Notes: generated from the sequence alone by a model not told the origin. DNA of 33,270 nucleotides from an uncultured Lachnospiraceae bacterium (GCA_947593655.1 CANQDS010000021.1:1-33270); one strand, 5' to 3'. Positions 16,301-25,180 are shown, counted from the stretch's first letter. Program-made: numbers and translations.

Positions 16301-17662
16301 ATGAAGAAGAAAATGAAAGTAGTTACCAAATTAATTATTGCATTTGCGGTCCTGGGATTTCTGGTAGTGCTGAACCTGATCCTGGGGTATACTTCCGCAA
16401 GGGGTGTTTTAACGGCGAACAATCAGGAGAAATATTTACAGTCTTATCTGATCGTGACGATCGTTCTGGCGGTTTTGGCGTCCGGATTTATCGTATGGCT
16501 GGCAGTCAACGTCGTCAGCACGATCCATCGTTCGATCTCGCAGCTGACCGAAGTGGCCAAACAGATCTCGATGGGCAAAGTGGACGTGGATCTGGTACAG
16601 CAGAGCAATGACGAGTTCGGCGCGTTGATCGGGGATTATCAGCAGGTCGTTGACAATATCCGCTATCAGGCGAACGTAGCGGAGCAGGTATCGAGCGGAA
16701 ACTTAACGCTTGACGTTATCCCGCGTTCGGAAGAGGACGTTTTGGGAACTTCCTTAAAGAAACTGGTAAAACGCAACCGCCATGCGCTTTCCGGGATCAG
16801 CGACGCCGCTTATCAGGTGACGACGAGTTCCTCGGAAGTAGCGAGCGCGAGCGAGGCGCTGGCACAGGGCTCGACCGAGCAGGCGAGCGCGATCGAAGAG
16901 ATCACCGCATCGATCGGCGATATCGCCGAAAAGACCAAGCAGAACGCTTCGGAAGCGGATTCCGCGGCAGGGCTGGTCGAGCTTGCGATTGAAGACGTGA
17001 AAAAAGGCAACGAACAGATGGAAGATATGATGGTGGCGATGCAGGATATCAATTCGTCATCGGAGAGCATTTCCAAGATCATTAAAGTGATCGACGATAT
17101 CGCGTTCCAGACCAATATCCTTGCGCTGAACGCGGCGGTAGAGGCGGCGCGCGCGGGCGAGGCCGGAAAAGGGTTTGCGGTCGTTGCGGAAGAAGTCAGA
17201 AACCTTGCGGCCAAGAGCGCTTCGGCGGCTTCGGAAACGGCGGAGCTGATCGAGGATTCCATCCGGAAGGTGGAGATCGGTTCCAAGATCGCGGACGAGA
17301 CGGCAAGGGCGTTAGAAGAGATCACAGAGGCGGTTCAGAAGAGCGAAACGATCATTTCCGAGATCGCGGAGGCTTCCAATTATCAGGCGACGGCGATCAC
17401 CCAGATCAATCAGGCGATCGGTCAGGTATCGCAGGTCGTCCAGAACAATTCCGCAACCAGCGAACAGTGCGCGGCGGCCAGCATCGAGCTGTCGAATCAG
17501 GCAACCCGCATGAGGGAACTGCTTTCCGTATTCCGGCTGGGCAATTATGTACCGGAGCTGACTTCGGGCACGGACGCTTCTTCCGCATCCGGCGCGGTCA
17601 GCCCTGCGGAGAATGACAATGAATCCATTATCTCGTTAGGGAACGGATTCGGCAAATACTAA
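16301..17662 (+). CDS. Methyl-accepting chemotaxis transducer lacking an extracellular ligand domain
   Basis: Encodes 453 residues. Two membrane helices (about 11-30 and 50-69) are separated by only ~19 residues. A HAMP domain follows, then a long coiled-coil signalling domain whose tip ([20 protein letters not shown], from about 267) is highly conserved. Alanine- and Glu/Gln-rich helices carry likely methylation sites. With no periplasmic sensor domain it may sense membrane state, cytoplasmic conditions or a partner protein; the two membrane kinases downstream are candidates. A longer frame opens at 16250, but ATG 16301 is preceded by AAGGAGAAGGAGA. The C-terminus lacks a CheR-docking NWETF-type pentapeptide. 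Confidence 0.92.
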   Translation: MKKKMKVVTKLIIAFAVLGFLVVLNLILGYTSARGVLTANNQEKYLQSYLIVTIVLAVLASGFIVWLAVNVVSTIHRSISQLTEVAKQISMGKVDVDLVQQSNDEFGALIGDYQQVVDNIRYQANVAEQVSSGNLTLDVIPRSEEDVLGTSLKKLVKRNRHALSGISDAAYQVTTSSSEVASASEALAQGSTEQASAIEEITASIGDIAEKTKQNASEADSAAGLVELAIEDVKKGNEQMEDMMVAMQDINSSSESISKIIKVIDDIAFQTNILALNAAVEAARAGEAGKGFAVVAEEVRNLAAKSASAASETAELIEDSIRKVEIGSKIADETARALEEITEAVQKSETIISEIAEASNYQATAITQINQAIGQVSQVVQNNSATSEQCAAASIELSNQATRMRELLSVFRLGNYVPELTSGTDASSASGAVSPAENDNESIISLGNGFGKY

Positions 17663-17679
17663 AAGCGGATCATTACAGG

Positions 17680-17708
17680 AGGCGTACCGCAGACGTGCAG
17701 GTACGCCT
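17680..17708 (+). terminator. Hairpin between transducer and hybrid kinase genes (possible attenuator)
   Basis: A perfect 9-bp stem (AGGCGTACC 17680-17688 with GGTACGCCT 17700-17708) encloses an 11-nt loop. It is followed by GTTGTATC, a poor T-tract. It lies 18 bases after the transducer stop. This suggests partial termination within the locus rather than a full stop. Confidence 0.5.
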
Positions 17709-17730
17709 GTTGTATCATGAACGGTCGGAT

Positions 17731-17735
17731 GGAGG
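17731..17735 (+). promoter_or_regulatory. Ribosome site supporting a TTG start of the hybrid kinase
   Basis: GGAGG lies 8 nt before TTG 17744. The earlier in-frame ATGs at 17717 and 17729 have no Shine-Dalgarno match. Confidence 0.6.
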
Positions 17736-17743
17736 TCGGCAGT

Positions 17744-20503
17744 TTGGATTATTTAGAAGGAAACCCGAGAAAACAAAGAAATACGGAGCGTTATATCCTG
17801 ATCTTTTACAGCATATACCATTTTTCCATGTTTCTGGTTTCGATCAATTCCCATTGGGAGACATGGACATCGGTCTTTATGGCGGCGGCTTTTACTTCGA
17901 GCTGGGTGGTGTATCTGGGAAAATACCGTGACTATCATTTCCGCGCATTCTACACGGCGGCGATGGTACAGGTCACGCTTATTTTGTATACCATCCACTT
18001 AAGCGATATCTTTACCGCATTTGCGACGATCCTCGCGCTGGTGGTGCTGATGGGGGTATACGAGATCCCGGATCTTTTGATCACTCCGTTTCTGTCGTCG
18101 ACGTTTATCCTGTTTTTCCACGGCGTGATCTTAAAAACCATACAGTTTACTTCGGTGAACGCGGCCGTTTCCCTGCTGCTCCAGTGCGCCAATATCTACG
18201 GAGTCGAGTATATCGTCTATTTCTGGGTGAAGAAGCGCAGCGACGCCAATCTCCAGCTGATCAAGGTCATCCGGGAGTTAAAAGAGACGGAGCGCAGCAA
18301 GGACGACTTCCTTGCCAATGTCAGCCATGAGATCCGGACTCCGATCAATACGATCTCCGGAATGAGCGAACTGATCCTGCAGGAGGACGAACTTGACAAG
18401 ATTCAGGAGGACGCTTTAAGCATTCAGGCGGCCGGCCGCAACCTGATGTCGGTTGTCAGCGATATTCTGGATTTCTCAGAATTACAGTCCGGGAAAATGG
18501 AGATCGAGGAGGAAGCCTATAACATCACCTCCACGATCAACGATATCATTAATATGACGATCGCCAGAAGGCGGCAGAAGAACATCGAGCTGGCGATCAA
18601 CTGCGATCCGCAGATCCCGTGCGCCCTTTTGGGCGACGAAAAGAAGATCCGCCGCGTCGTTATGAACCTCGTCAACAATGCGCTGAAATTTACCGAGGAG
18701 GGCTGCGTCACGATCACGATCGAGTCGCGGCGCGAGTCTTACGGGATGAACCTGATCATTATCGTGAAGGATACCGGGATCGGCATGAAGGAAGAGAGCT
18801 TAGAGCGGCTCTTTACCAGCTTCAATCAGGTGGATACCAAGCGGAACCGCCAGGAGGGCGGGATCGGCTTAGGGCTTGCGATCTCCCGGCTGATCGTGGA
18901 GAAAATGGGCGGCGTGATCTCCGTCCGCAGCAAATACGGCAAAGGCAGCTCCATCAAAGTCGTGATCCCGCAGAAGATCTTAGACGAGCGCCCGATCGCC
19001 TGCGTCAAGAACCGCGAGGGGATCTATATTGCGGCGTATTTCAATATGGAACACTATGAAATGGCGGAGATCCGCGACGAATATATGAGTATGCTCCGCA
19101 AGATGATCGGCCAGCTCGGCGTGCGCTGCTGCATCTGCCAGAACCTGGCGGAAGTCAAGCGCAGGGCGCAGCGGGAATCGTTTTCGCATGTTTTCATCAG
19201 TCCGGGCGGCTATCGGGAGGATCAGGCGTATTTTGACCAGCTTGCGCTGACCACGAAACTGTACATGATCATGGATCCGCCGGAAGAGAAGAATATCCGC
19301 AATCCGAACATTGGCAAGATCTACAAGCCGTTTTACATCCTTCCGGTCGTTTCCGTGTTGAACGGGCGGACGGAGAAAAAGACGAGCGTTCCGATGGTGC
19401 GTGCGAACCGCTTTATTGCGCCGGAAGCGCATGTGCTTGTCGTTGACGACAATTTAATGAACATCCGGGTGATCGAGGGGCTGCTGCAGCGCTACCAGAT
19501 CCAGGTGACGGAAGCCATGAGCGGCCGGGAAGCGCTGGATAAGATCGAAATGATGCATTACGATTTCGTGTTTATGGACCATATGATGCCGGAAATGGAC
19601 GGCGTGGAAACTTTCCACCGGATCCGCAAGAAAGTCGGCACTTATTACCGCAGAGTCCCGATCATCGCGCTGACCGCCAACGCGATCGCGGGCGCACGGG
19701 AGAAGCTGCTGGCGGAAGGCTTTACGGATTTCGTGGAGAAACCGGTCGAATCCTCCGTGCTGGAGCGCGTGCTTAGGCGCAATATCGCAGAGGATAAGAT
19801 CATTGAACTGGAAGAGGACAATGCACTCGCAGAGGCCGCGCAGGAGCGGATCCCGCAGGAGCCGGAGCCGTCCGCGGAATTAGCGCTCGGGGATCTGGAT
19901 ATCTCTAAAGGGCTTCTCTACTGCGGCGGCAGGGATCAGTACATGCAGATCTTAAAGAACTATGCGCTGCAGGGTGAGAAGAACTGGCTCCCGGCGGCGG
20001 AGGCGTTTGAGAAGAAAGACTGGAAGAATTATACGATCAACGTCCATGCGGTCAAGAGCTCGATGCTGACGATCGGGGCGGTCACTCTGTCGGAAATGGC
20101 AAAGAAGCTCGAACAGGCGGGAAAAGAGAACAATATCAGCTATATCATGGAAAACCATGAAGCGATGATGGACGAATACCGGCGCGTGATCCGGCTGCTG
20201 CAGACGAATCTGCACGTTTCCCCGGAACAAAATCAAGAAATTTCCCAGCAGGATATTCCGGAGATTTCCGACGAAGCGTTTGAACAGAAGGCGATCGAAC
20301 TCGAGAACGCCATGTATGAACTGGACGGCGGGAGGATGCAGGAGCTGGTTGCGGAGCTTCAGAGGTTCCGCTACCACGGGACGGTTCTGGAGCAGACGTT
20401 AGAGCCGGTGCAGAAGAAGATCGAAATGACGGATTATATGTCGGCCGTGGAATACGTGCTGAGGATGAAAGACAAACTCAAAAGGAATCAGGAGGAAGAG
20501 TAA
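17744..20503 (+). CDS. Membrane hybrid histidine kinase: HK, pseudo-receiver, receiver, Hpt
   Basis: Encodes 919 residues from TTG 17744; ATG 17717 would add nine. Several hydrophobic helices (about 15-175) form the membrane sensor. HisKA has phospho-His195 in VSHEIRTPINTI. The ATPase has NLVNNALKFT, DTGIGM and GGIGLGLAIS. A receiver-sized segment without a phospho-Asp (about 425-555, ending IYKPFYILPVVSVL) follows. A true receiver has Asp612 in FMDHMMPEMDG, and an Hpt domain has His768 in NVHAVKSSMLTIGA. It can run a full His-Asp-His relay; the final Asp acceptor is not identified. The C-terminal ~110 residues after Hpt are helical and unassigned. It is followed 3 bases later by the DegV-fused kinase. 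Confidence 0.9.
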   Translation: MDYLEGNPRKQRNTERYILIFYSIYHFSMFLVSINSHWETWTSVFMAAAFTSSWVVYLGKYRDYHFRAFYTAAMVQVTLILYTIHLSDIFTAFATILALVVLMGVYEIPDLLITPFLSSTFILFFHGVILKTIQFTSVNAAVSLLLQCANIYGVEYIVYFWVKKRSDANLQLIKVIRELKETERSKDDFLANVSHEIRTPINTISGMSELILQEDELDKIQEDALSIQAAGRNLMSVVSDILDFSELQSGKMEIEEEAYNITSTINDIINMTIARRRQKNIELAINCDPQIPCALLGDEKKIRRVVMNLVNNALKFTEEGCVTITIESRRESYGMNLIIIVKDTGIGMKEESLERLFTSFNQVDTKRNRQEGGIGLGLAISRLIVEKMGGVISVRSKYGKGSSIKVVIPQKILDERPIACVKNREGIYIAAYFNMEHYEMAEIRDEYMSMLRKMIGQLGVRCCICQNLAEVKRRAQRESFSHVFISPGGYREDQAYFDQLALTTKLYMIMDPPEEKNIRNPNIGKIYKPFYILPVVSVLNGRTEKKTSVPMVRANRFIAPEAHVLVVDDNLMNIRVIEGLLQRYQIQVTEAMSGREALDKIEMMHYDFVFMDHMMPEMDGVETFHRIRKKVGTYYRRVPIIALTANAIAGAREKLLAEGFTDFVEKPVESSVLERVLRRNIAEDKIIELEEDNALAEAAQERIPQEPEPSAELALGDLDISKGLLYCGGRDQYMQILKNYALQGEKNWLPAAEAFEKKDWKNYTINVHAVKSSMLTIGAVTLSEMAKKLEQAGKENNISYIMENHEAMMDEYRRVIRLLQTNLHVSPEQNQEISQQDIPEISDEAFEQKAIELENAMYELDGGRMQELVAELQRFRYHGTVLEQTLEPVQKKIEMTDYMSAVEYVLRMKDKLKRNQEEE

Positions 20504-20506
20504 GCG

Positions 20507-23191
20507 ATGTTCAAAAAGCTTTATGATAAAGTTTTTTTTGAAGAGATGGATATCCGGGAGCGGATGTTCCGGATGGTCATGATCGTCGGATGCATCATTT
20601 CCTTTGCGGGGATCCTCGAAAGCTTCCTCGTTCAGCGGGACAGCGGGATCCAGCTTCCGATGCTTGTGCTGTTTGTCATCATGCTTCTGGCGATGGTCGT
20701 CACGTTCCGCTACCGCAGGTTCATTCTGGCGGCGTGGCTGGTGGGGCTCGGCCTTACGGTGATCTACTTCCCGGAAATGTTCTTTCTGGGCGGCGGCTTA
20801 AACAGCGGCGCGGCGGTCTGGTTCGTACTGGCGCTGTTTTACGGGTTCATGATGTTTTCCGGAAAGCAGCTTCTGGTATTCCTTGTCATCACGATGACAG
20901 CGGATGCGGCCACCTACCTGTATGCGTATTTCCATCCGGAGGTTCTTTCGGACATGGAGTCCGTTTCCGCAAGCTATCTGGATTCGATCTTTGCCGTATA
21001 TCTGGTCGGGATCATGGTCGGGCTGATCTTAAAGTTCCAGATGTATCTTTATGAAAAAGAAAGCGCTGTCGTTCATTCCCAGAAGAATGAACTGGAAAAA
21101 GTCGGAAAATCAAAGAATAACTTTTTTGCCAGCATGAGCCACGAGATCCGCACGCCGATCAATACGATCATCGGCTTAGACGAGATGATCCTGCGCAGCG
21201 ATACGAGCCCGGAGGTCCGGGAATACGCCCAGAGCATCCAGAGCGCCGGGAAAATGCTGCTGAGTCTGGTAAACGACATCATGGATCTCTCGCGGATCGA
21301 AATGCGCCGCCTCGAGATCCTTCCGGGCGAATATAAGACGAAAGAACTGTTCGGGAATCTGATCGATATGATCGGTGTCCGGATGAAAGAAAAGCAGCTG
21401 GATTTTTATGTGGATATCGACAGCCAGCTCCCGAGCGTGCTTTTCGGGGACGCGCGCAGGATCGAGCAGATCCTGATCAATATTTTAACGAACGCCGTCA
21501 AGTATACGCAGGAAGGTTCCGTGACGCTGCAGGCGCATATGGAGTCCCGGCAGGGAAACAAGGTGTGCATGAAGATCAGCGTGCGGGATACCGGCATCGG
21601 CATCCGGAAAGAAGATATGGAATACCTGTTTGATTCGTTCCGCCGCATCGACGAGAAGCGGATCCAGAACGTGGAAGGCAGCGGGCTCGGCCTTGCGATC
21701 ACCAAGCAGCTGGTTACGATGATGGGCGGCGAGATCACCGTGGACAGCATCTATACCAAGGGTTCGAATTTTACGGTGACGCTGGAACAGATCGTCGTCG
21801 ATCCGGAACCGATCGGGGAATCCGGGATCTTCGACCGGGAAGAAGGCGAAGGCGCGGAGGCGTACCATCAGATCTTCGAAGCGCCGGAAGCGCGGATCCT
21901 GATCGTGGACGACAATGCGATGAACGCTATGGTGGCGAGGCAGCTCTTGTCGGCGACCAAAATGCAGATCGATACGGCGTCCAGCGGGAAGGAATGCCTC
22001 GAGAAGACGAAAGAAAAATTTTACCATGTGATCCTGATGGATTACATCATGCCGGAAATGGACGGCGCGGAAACGCTAAAGGAGATCCGCAATCAGGAGA
22101 ACGGACTCTGCCGGGATTCCTATGTGATCGTGCTTACGGCCAATACGATGGACGATGCGCGGCGCATTTATGAGGAGAACGGGTTTGACGGTTACTTTGA
22201 GAAGCCGATCCGCATTGATTCGCTGGAAAAGGAGCTGCTGCGGTTCCTTCCGCCGGATATTGTGGAGTACCGCAGGGCGCAGAAGAATGATTCCGGCTTA
22301 GATGGGGTGGAGATCATGCCGGTCGTCCACCGGAAGCGCAAGCGCGTGATGATCACGACCGACTGCATCTGCGACCTTCCGGCGGATGTTCAGGAGAAAT
22401 ACCACATCAGGCTGATGTACCTGTATGTCCGGACGGACAAGGGGCGCTTTGCGGATACGATCGAAATCGATTCGGATCATCTGGCGCAGTATGTTTCTTC
22501 CAGAGGCGGCTACAGCACGGTAACGATCGAAGACGCCAGAGTGGAGGATTACGAGCAGTTCTTTGCGGATTCCCTCGATGAGGCCGAGGAAGTGATCCAC
22601 ATTACGACCGCATCCGGCGTCGGAGGCTGCTACAAGGAAGCGTGCGCGGCTTCCAAGGGTTTTGACCATGTGCATGTGATCGATTCGGGCTTTATTGCCG
22701 GCGGAGAAGGGCTTGTGGTGCTGTATGCGGCGCAGCTGGCGAACGAGTGGAAATCCGCGGAGGAGATCTGCCGGAAAGTAGAGCAGATCCGGGAAAGGGT
22801 GGAATCCAGATTCCTGATTCCGGAAGTCAATTACATCTCCCGGAGAGGGTATGTCCATCCGGCGGCTGCACAGGTCGTCCAGACGCTCCAGCTCCATCCG
22901 GTTCTGCGGACGCGCCAGAGCCGCTTAAAAGTGGTCGGGGTGCGCAGCGGCAATCTGGAAAATGCCTGGAAGCGGTTTATCCGTTCCACGCTGCGGCGGA
23001 AGCGGAAGATCGAGCCGGGGCTCGTCATTGTTTCCTATGCGGGCTGCAGCGTGCGCCAGCAGGAACTGCTGAAAAAAGAGATCTTAAAACGGATCCCGTT
23101 CGAGCATGTGATCATGCACAAGACTTCTTTTATCAATTCCTGTGTATCGGGATTGGAAGGAATTGGGATTTCTTACTATACAAGAAACTGA
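20507..23191 (+). CDS. Membrane hybrid histidine kinase fused to a C-terminal DegV domain
   Basis: Encodes 894 residues. About six membrane helices (20-185) come first. HisKA has phospho-His212 (MSHEIRTPINTI). The ATPase has NILTNAVKYT, DTGIGI and GSGLGLAI. A receiver has Asp512 in LMDYIMPEMDG. From about residue 614 to the end is a DegV-like domain: VMITTDCICDLPADV, HVIDSGFIAGGEGLVVLY, then PEVNYISRRGYVHPAAAQVV and PVLRTRQSRLKVVGVRSG. DegV/FakB proteins bind fatty acids. Several usual polar positions differ: SGTY reads GGCY, the DSxxxS Ser is Ala, and the terminal HxGPG motif is not visible. GGAGGAAGAG precedes ATG 20507. The ligand and the direction of signalling are unknown. Confidence 0.88.
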   Translation: MFKKLYDKVFFEEMDIRERMFRMVMIVGCIISFAGILESFLVQRDSGIQLPMLVLFVIMLLAMVVTFRYRRFILAAWLVGLGLTVIYFPEMFFLGGGLNSGAAVWFVLALFYGFMMFSGKQLLVFLVITMTADAATYLYAYFHPEVLSDMESVSASYLDSIFAVYLVGIMVGLILKFQMYLYEKESAVVHSQKNELEKVGKSKNNFFASMSHEIRTPINTIIGLDEMILRSDTSPEVREYAQSIQSAGKMLLSLVNDIMDLSRIEMRRLEILPGEYKTKELFGNLIDMIGVRMKEKQLDFYVDIDSQLPSVLFGDARRIEQILINILTNAVKYTQEGSVTLQAHMESRQGNKVCMKISVRDTGIGIRKEDMEYLFDSFRRIDEKRIQNVEGSGLGLAITKQLVTMMGGEITVDSIYTKGSNFTVTLEQIVVDPEPIGESGIFDREEGEGAEAYHQIFEAPEARILIVDDNAMNAMVARQLLSATKMQIDTASSGKECLEKTKEKFYHVILMDYIMPEMDGAETLKEIRNQENGLCRDSYVIVLTANTMDDARRIYEENGFDGYFEKPIRIDSLEKELLRFLPPDIVEYRRAQKNDSGLDGVEIMPVVHRKRKRVMITTDCICDLPADVQEKYHIRLMYLYVRTDKGRFADTIEIDSDHLAQYVSSRGGYSTVTIEDARVEDYEQFFADSLDEAEEVIHITTASGVGGCYKEACAASKGFDHVHVIDSGFIAGGEGLVVLYAAQLANEWKSAEEICRKVEQIRERVESRFLIPEVNYISRRGYVHPAAAQVVQTLQLHPVLRTRQSRLKVVGVRSGNLENAWKRFIRSTLRRKRKIEPGLVIVSYAGCSVRQQELLKKEILKRIPFEHVIMHKTSFINSCVSGLEGIGISYYTRN

Positions 23192-23239
23192 CCGCGCAAT
23201 GTTTTTGAGCGGTACGATATCAGGGGAAGGAGAATTTTT

Positions 23240-24916
23240 ATGGAGAGGCTGAGCCAACATTACTCATTTGATACGATATGCGAGATCATCCAGCAGTTTG
23301 CTTCCTGCATGGATGATTACCCGTTTGTTTATGATCTGCAGGAGGACCGTTATTTTCTTTCGGAACTGGCGTCAGAGCGTTTTGCACTGGAGCAGACCCT
23401 GTTTTCCGATGTGGAAACGCGGCTGATGGAACTGGTGTATCCGGACGACTGGGAGACGCTCGCGAAGGATCTGCGGGCGCTCCAGAAGGGCGAGAAGCAG
23501 GATCACAATCTTTCCTACCGCTGGATGGGAAAAGACCACCGGCCGATCTGGATCAACTGCCGGGGGCGCGTGCTGAAGGACGAAAACGGCCGGCCGAAAT
23601 ACCTGCTTGGCTGCATAAACGAGATCGGCATCAAACCGATCGCGGACAACGTCAGCGGAATGCTGGAAAGCCGCGCAATCCAGGATGTGCTGACCGGATA
23701 TTACGACAACTGGGAAAACGGCTATATCCTGCGGTTCGGGATTGACGATTTTAAAGACATCAACGAGAAATTCGGCATGGAATACGGCGATTATGTGCTG
23801 CACGGCGTGGCAAACTGCATCCTCGATTCCCTGCTGCCGGGACAGCGGGCGTACCGCGTAGTCGCGGACGAGTTTCTGGTTATGGATTTTATGTACGGCA
23901 GCATTGAAGATGCGCAGGAACTTTACCGGAGAGTGCGCACGGCCGTGGATAAGTTTATCGAATCGAACCAGTATGAGGCGGTCTACACCATATCGGGCGG
24001 CGTGCTGACCTGCATGGACGTGATCGAACCGACTTATTCCGAGATCATGAAGATCTCCCAGTTTGCGTTAAGCGAGGCCAAGGGACGGGGCAAAAACCAG
24101 CTTTATATCTTCCACACCGAGGATTACCAGAAATTCCTGCGCAAGCGCGCGCTGCTTCGGGAGCTGCGTCTGTCGATCGCCGGAGGGTTCGAAGGCTTCC
24201 GCCTGTTTTTCCAGCCGATCGTAAGCGCGTCCAAAGGAGAGATCTATGCGTCGGAAGCGCTGCTGCGTTTCCAGATGCGGAACGGAGAGAGCGTATCGCC
24301 GATGGAATTTATCCCGATCCTCGAAGAAAGCGGCCTGATCATTCCGATCGGGAAGTGGATCCTTGAGAAAGCGATCGATATGTGCATCACCTGTCAGGCG
24401 AAGCTGCCGGATTTCCGCGTCAGCATCAACCTGTCCTACATCCAGATCTTAAAAAGCCCGATCATCGACGAGATCTATCAGCATGTCATCGATTCGGGGC
24501 TGCATCCGTACAGCCTGATCGTGGAACTGACCGAGAGCGGCTATCTGGAAAATACGCCGTCCGTGAAGCGCGTATGGGATAATTTAAAGAAATTCGGCGT
24601 TTCGATCGCCATTGACGACTTCGGCACCGGCTATTCCAATCTGCAGAGCATCGGGAACATGATGCCGAACATCGTGAAGCTGGACCGCGGATTTACGGTA
24701 AAAGCGCTGCAGAACCGTTATGAAAACCAGCTGATGTCGCATATCATAGAAATGGTGCACAGCCTCGACTTAAAGATCTGCGTGGAGGGGATCGAGACGA
24801 AGGAAGAACTGGAAAAGATCCGCGAGCTTTCCCCGGACTATATCCAGGGCTTCTATTTCGGGCGCCCGTGCGCGAAGGAAGAGTTCGTGGAGAAATTCTT
24901 GGGGATGAACCTGTAG
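23240..24916 (+). CDS. PAS - degenerate GGDEF - EAL protein, probable c-di-GMP phosphodiesterase
   Basis: Encodes 558 residues. An N-terminal PAS-like region (about 25-135, with VYPDDW) is followed by a GGDEF domain whose signature reads VVADEF (207-212), so it should not make c-di-GMP. The EAL domain keeps its catalytic features: SEALLRF (338-344), SINLSYIQI, VELTESG, IDDFGTGYSN (458-467), IVKLDRGF, CVEGIETKEE and IQGFYFGRP. It should hydrolyse c-di-GMP to pGpG, perhaps with the GGDEF part as a GTP-sensing regulatory domain. It is the last gene of the signalling locus, and its start ATG has AAGGAGA upstream. Confidence 0.92.
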   Translation: MERLSQHYSFDTICEIIQQFASCMDDYPFVYDLQEDRYFLSELASERFALEQTLFSDVETRLMELVYPDDWETLAKDLRALQKGEKQDHNLSYRWMGKDHRPIWINCRGRVLKDENGRPKYLLGCINEIGIKPIADNVSGMLESRAIQDVLTGYYDNWENGYILRFGIDDFKDINEKFGMEYGDYVLHGVANCILDSLLPGQRAYRVVADEFLVMDFMYGSIEDAQELYRRVRTAVDKFIESNQYEAVYTISGGVLTCMDVIEPTYSEIMKISQFALSEAKGRGKNQLYIFHTEDYQKFLRKRALLRELRLSIAGGFEGFRLFFQPIVSASKGEIYASEALLRFQMRNGESVSPMEFIPILEESGLIIPIGKWILEKAIDMCITCQAKLPDFRVSINLSYIQILKSPIIDEIYQHVIDSGLHPYSLIVELTESGYLENTPSVKRVWDNLKKFGVSIAIDDFGTGYSNLQSIGNMMPNIVKLDRGFTVKALQNRYENQLMSHIIEMVHSLDLKICVEGIETKEELEKIRELSPDYIQGFYFGRPCAKEEFVEKFLGMNL

Positions 24917-24930
24917 CCACCAGTTCAGCC

Positions 24931-24989
24931 AGCCGGGAGCCCATGCGGAAAATGATGCTTGCATCGATTTTCTGCATGGGCTCCCGGCT
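24931..24989 (+). repeat. 59-nt near-perfect palindrome downstream of the EAL gene
   Basis: Arms AGCCGGGAGCCCATGC (24931-24946) and GCATGGGCTCCCGGCT (24974-24989) are perfectly complementary over 16 bp. After one mismatch the pairing continues with GAAAAT/ATTTTC and, past a one-base bulge, GATGC/GCATC. There is no T-run after it, so it is not a classic terminator, though it could block transcription or protect the mRNA 3' end. Confidence 0.85.
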
Positions 24990-24992
24990 GAG

Positions 24993-25151
24993 GGAACGCC
25001 CTTTTATGAGCAAAGGTAGGCGCGAAGCGCCGGAGAGCGCGTCAGCGCGACTTTGCGAATGGGCGTGGGCTGAACTGGAAGCTGGCTGGAACGCCCTTTT
25101 ATGAGCAAAGGTAGGCGCGTCAGCGCGACTTTGCGAATGGGCGTGGGCTGA
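24993..25151 (+). repeat. Two direct copies of a foldable GC-rich intergenic element
   Basis: Copy 1 (24993-25073, 81 nt) and copy 2 (25088-25151, 64 nt) are identical except for 17 extra bases (25025-25041) in copy 1. Each can fold: CGCCC pairs with GGGCG, GCAAAG with CTTTGC, and a GC-rich inner stem surrounds GTCA. The copies are separated by 14 nt. No transposase or reading frame is associated. This and the palindrome fill the 330-base gap between the EAL gene and the next gene. Confidence 0.8.
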
Positions 25152-25180
25152 GGGAACGACTGGAATTTCACTTTTAGGGA

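Noticed and set aside
17681-17708. Strong rho-independent terminator after the transducer gene
   Set aside because: The stem is good but the following bases (GTTGTATC) lack a real T-run, so only a possible attenuator is reported.
24993-25151. Insertion sequence or prophage border at the repeats
   Set aside because: No transposase, integrase or target-site duplication can be seen; only non-coding repeats are supported.
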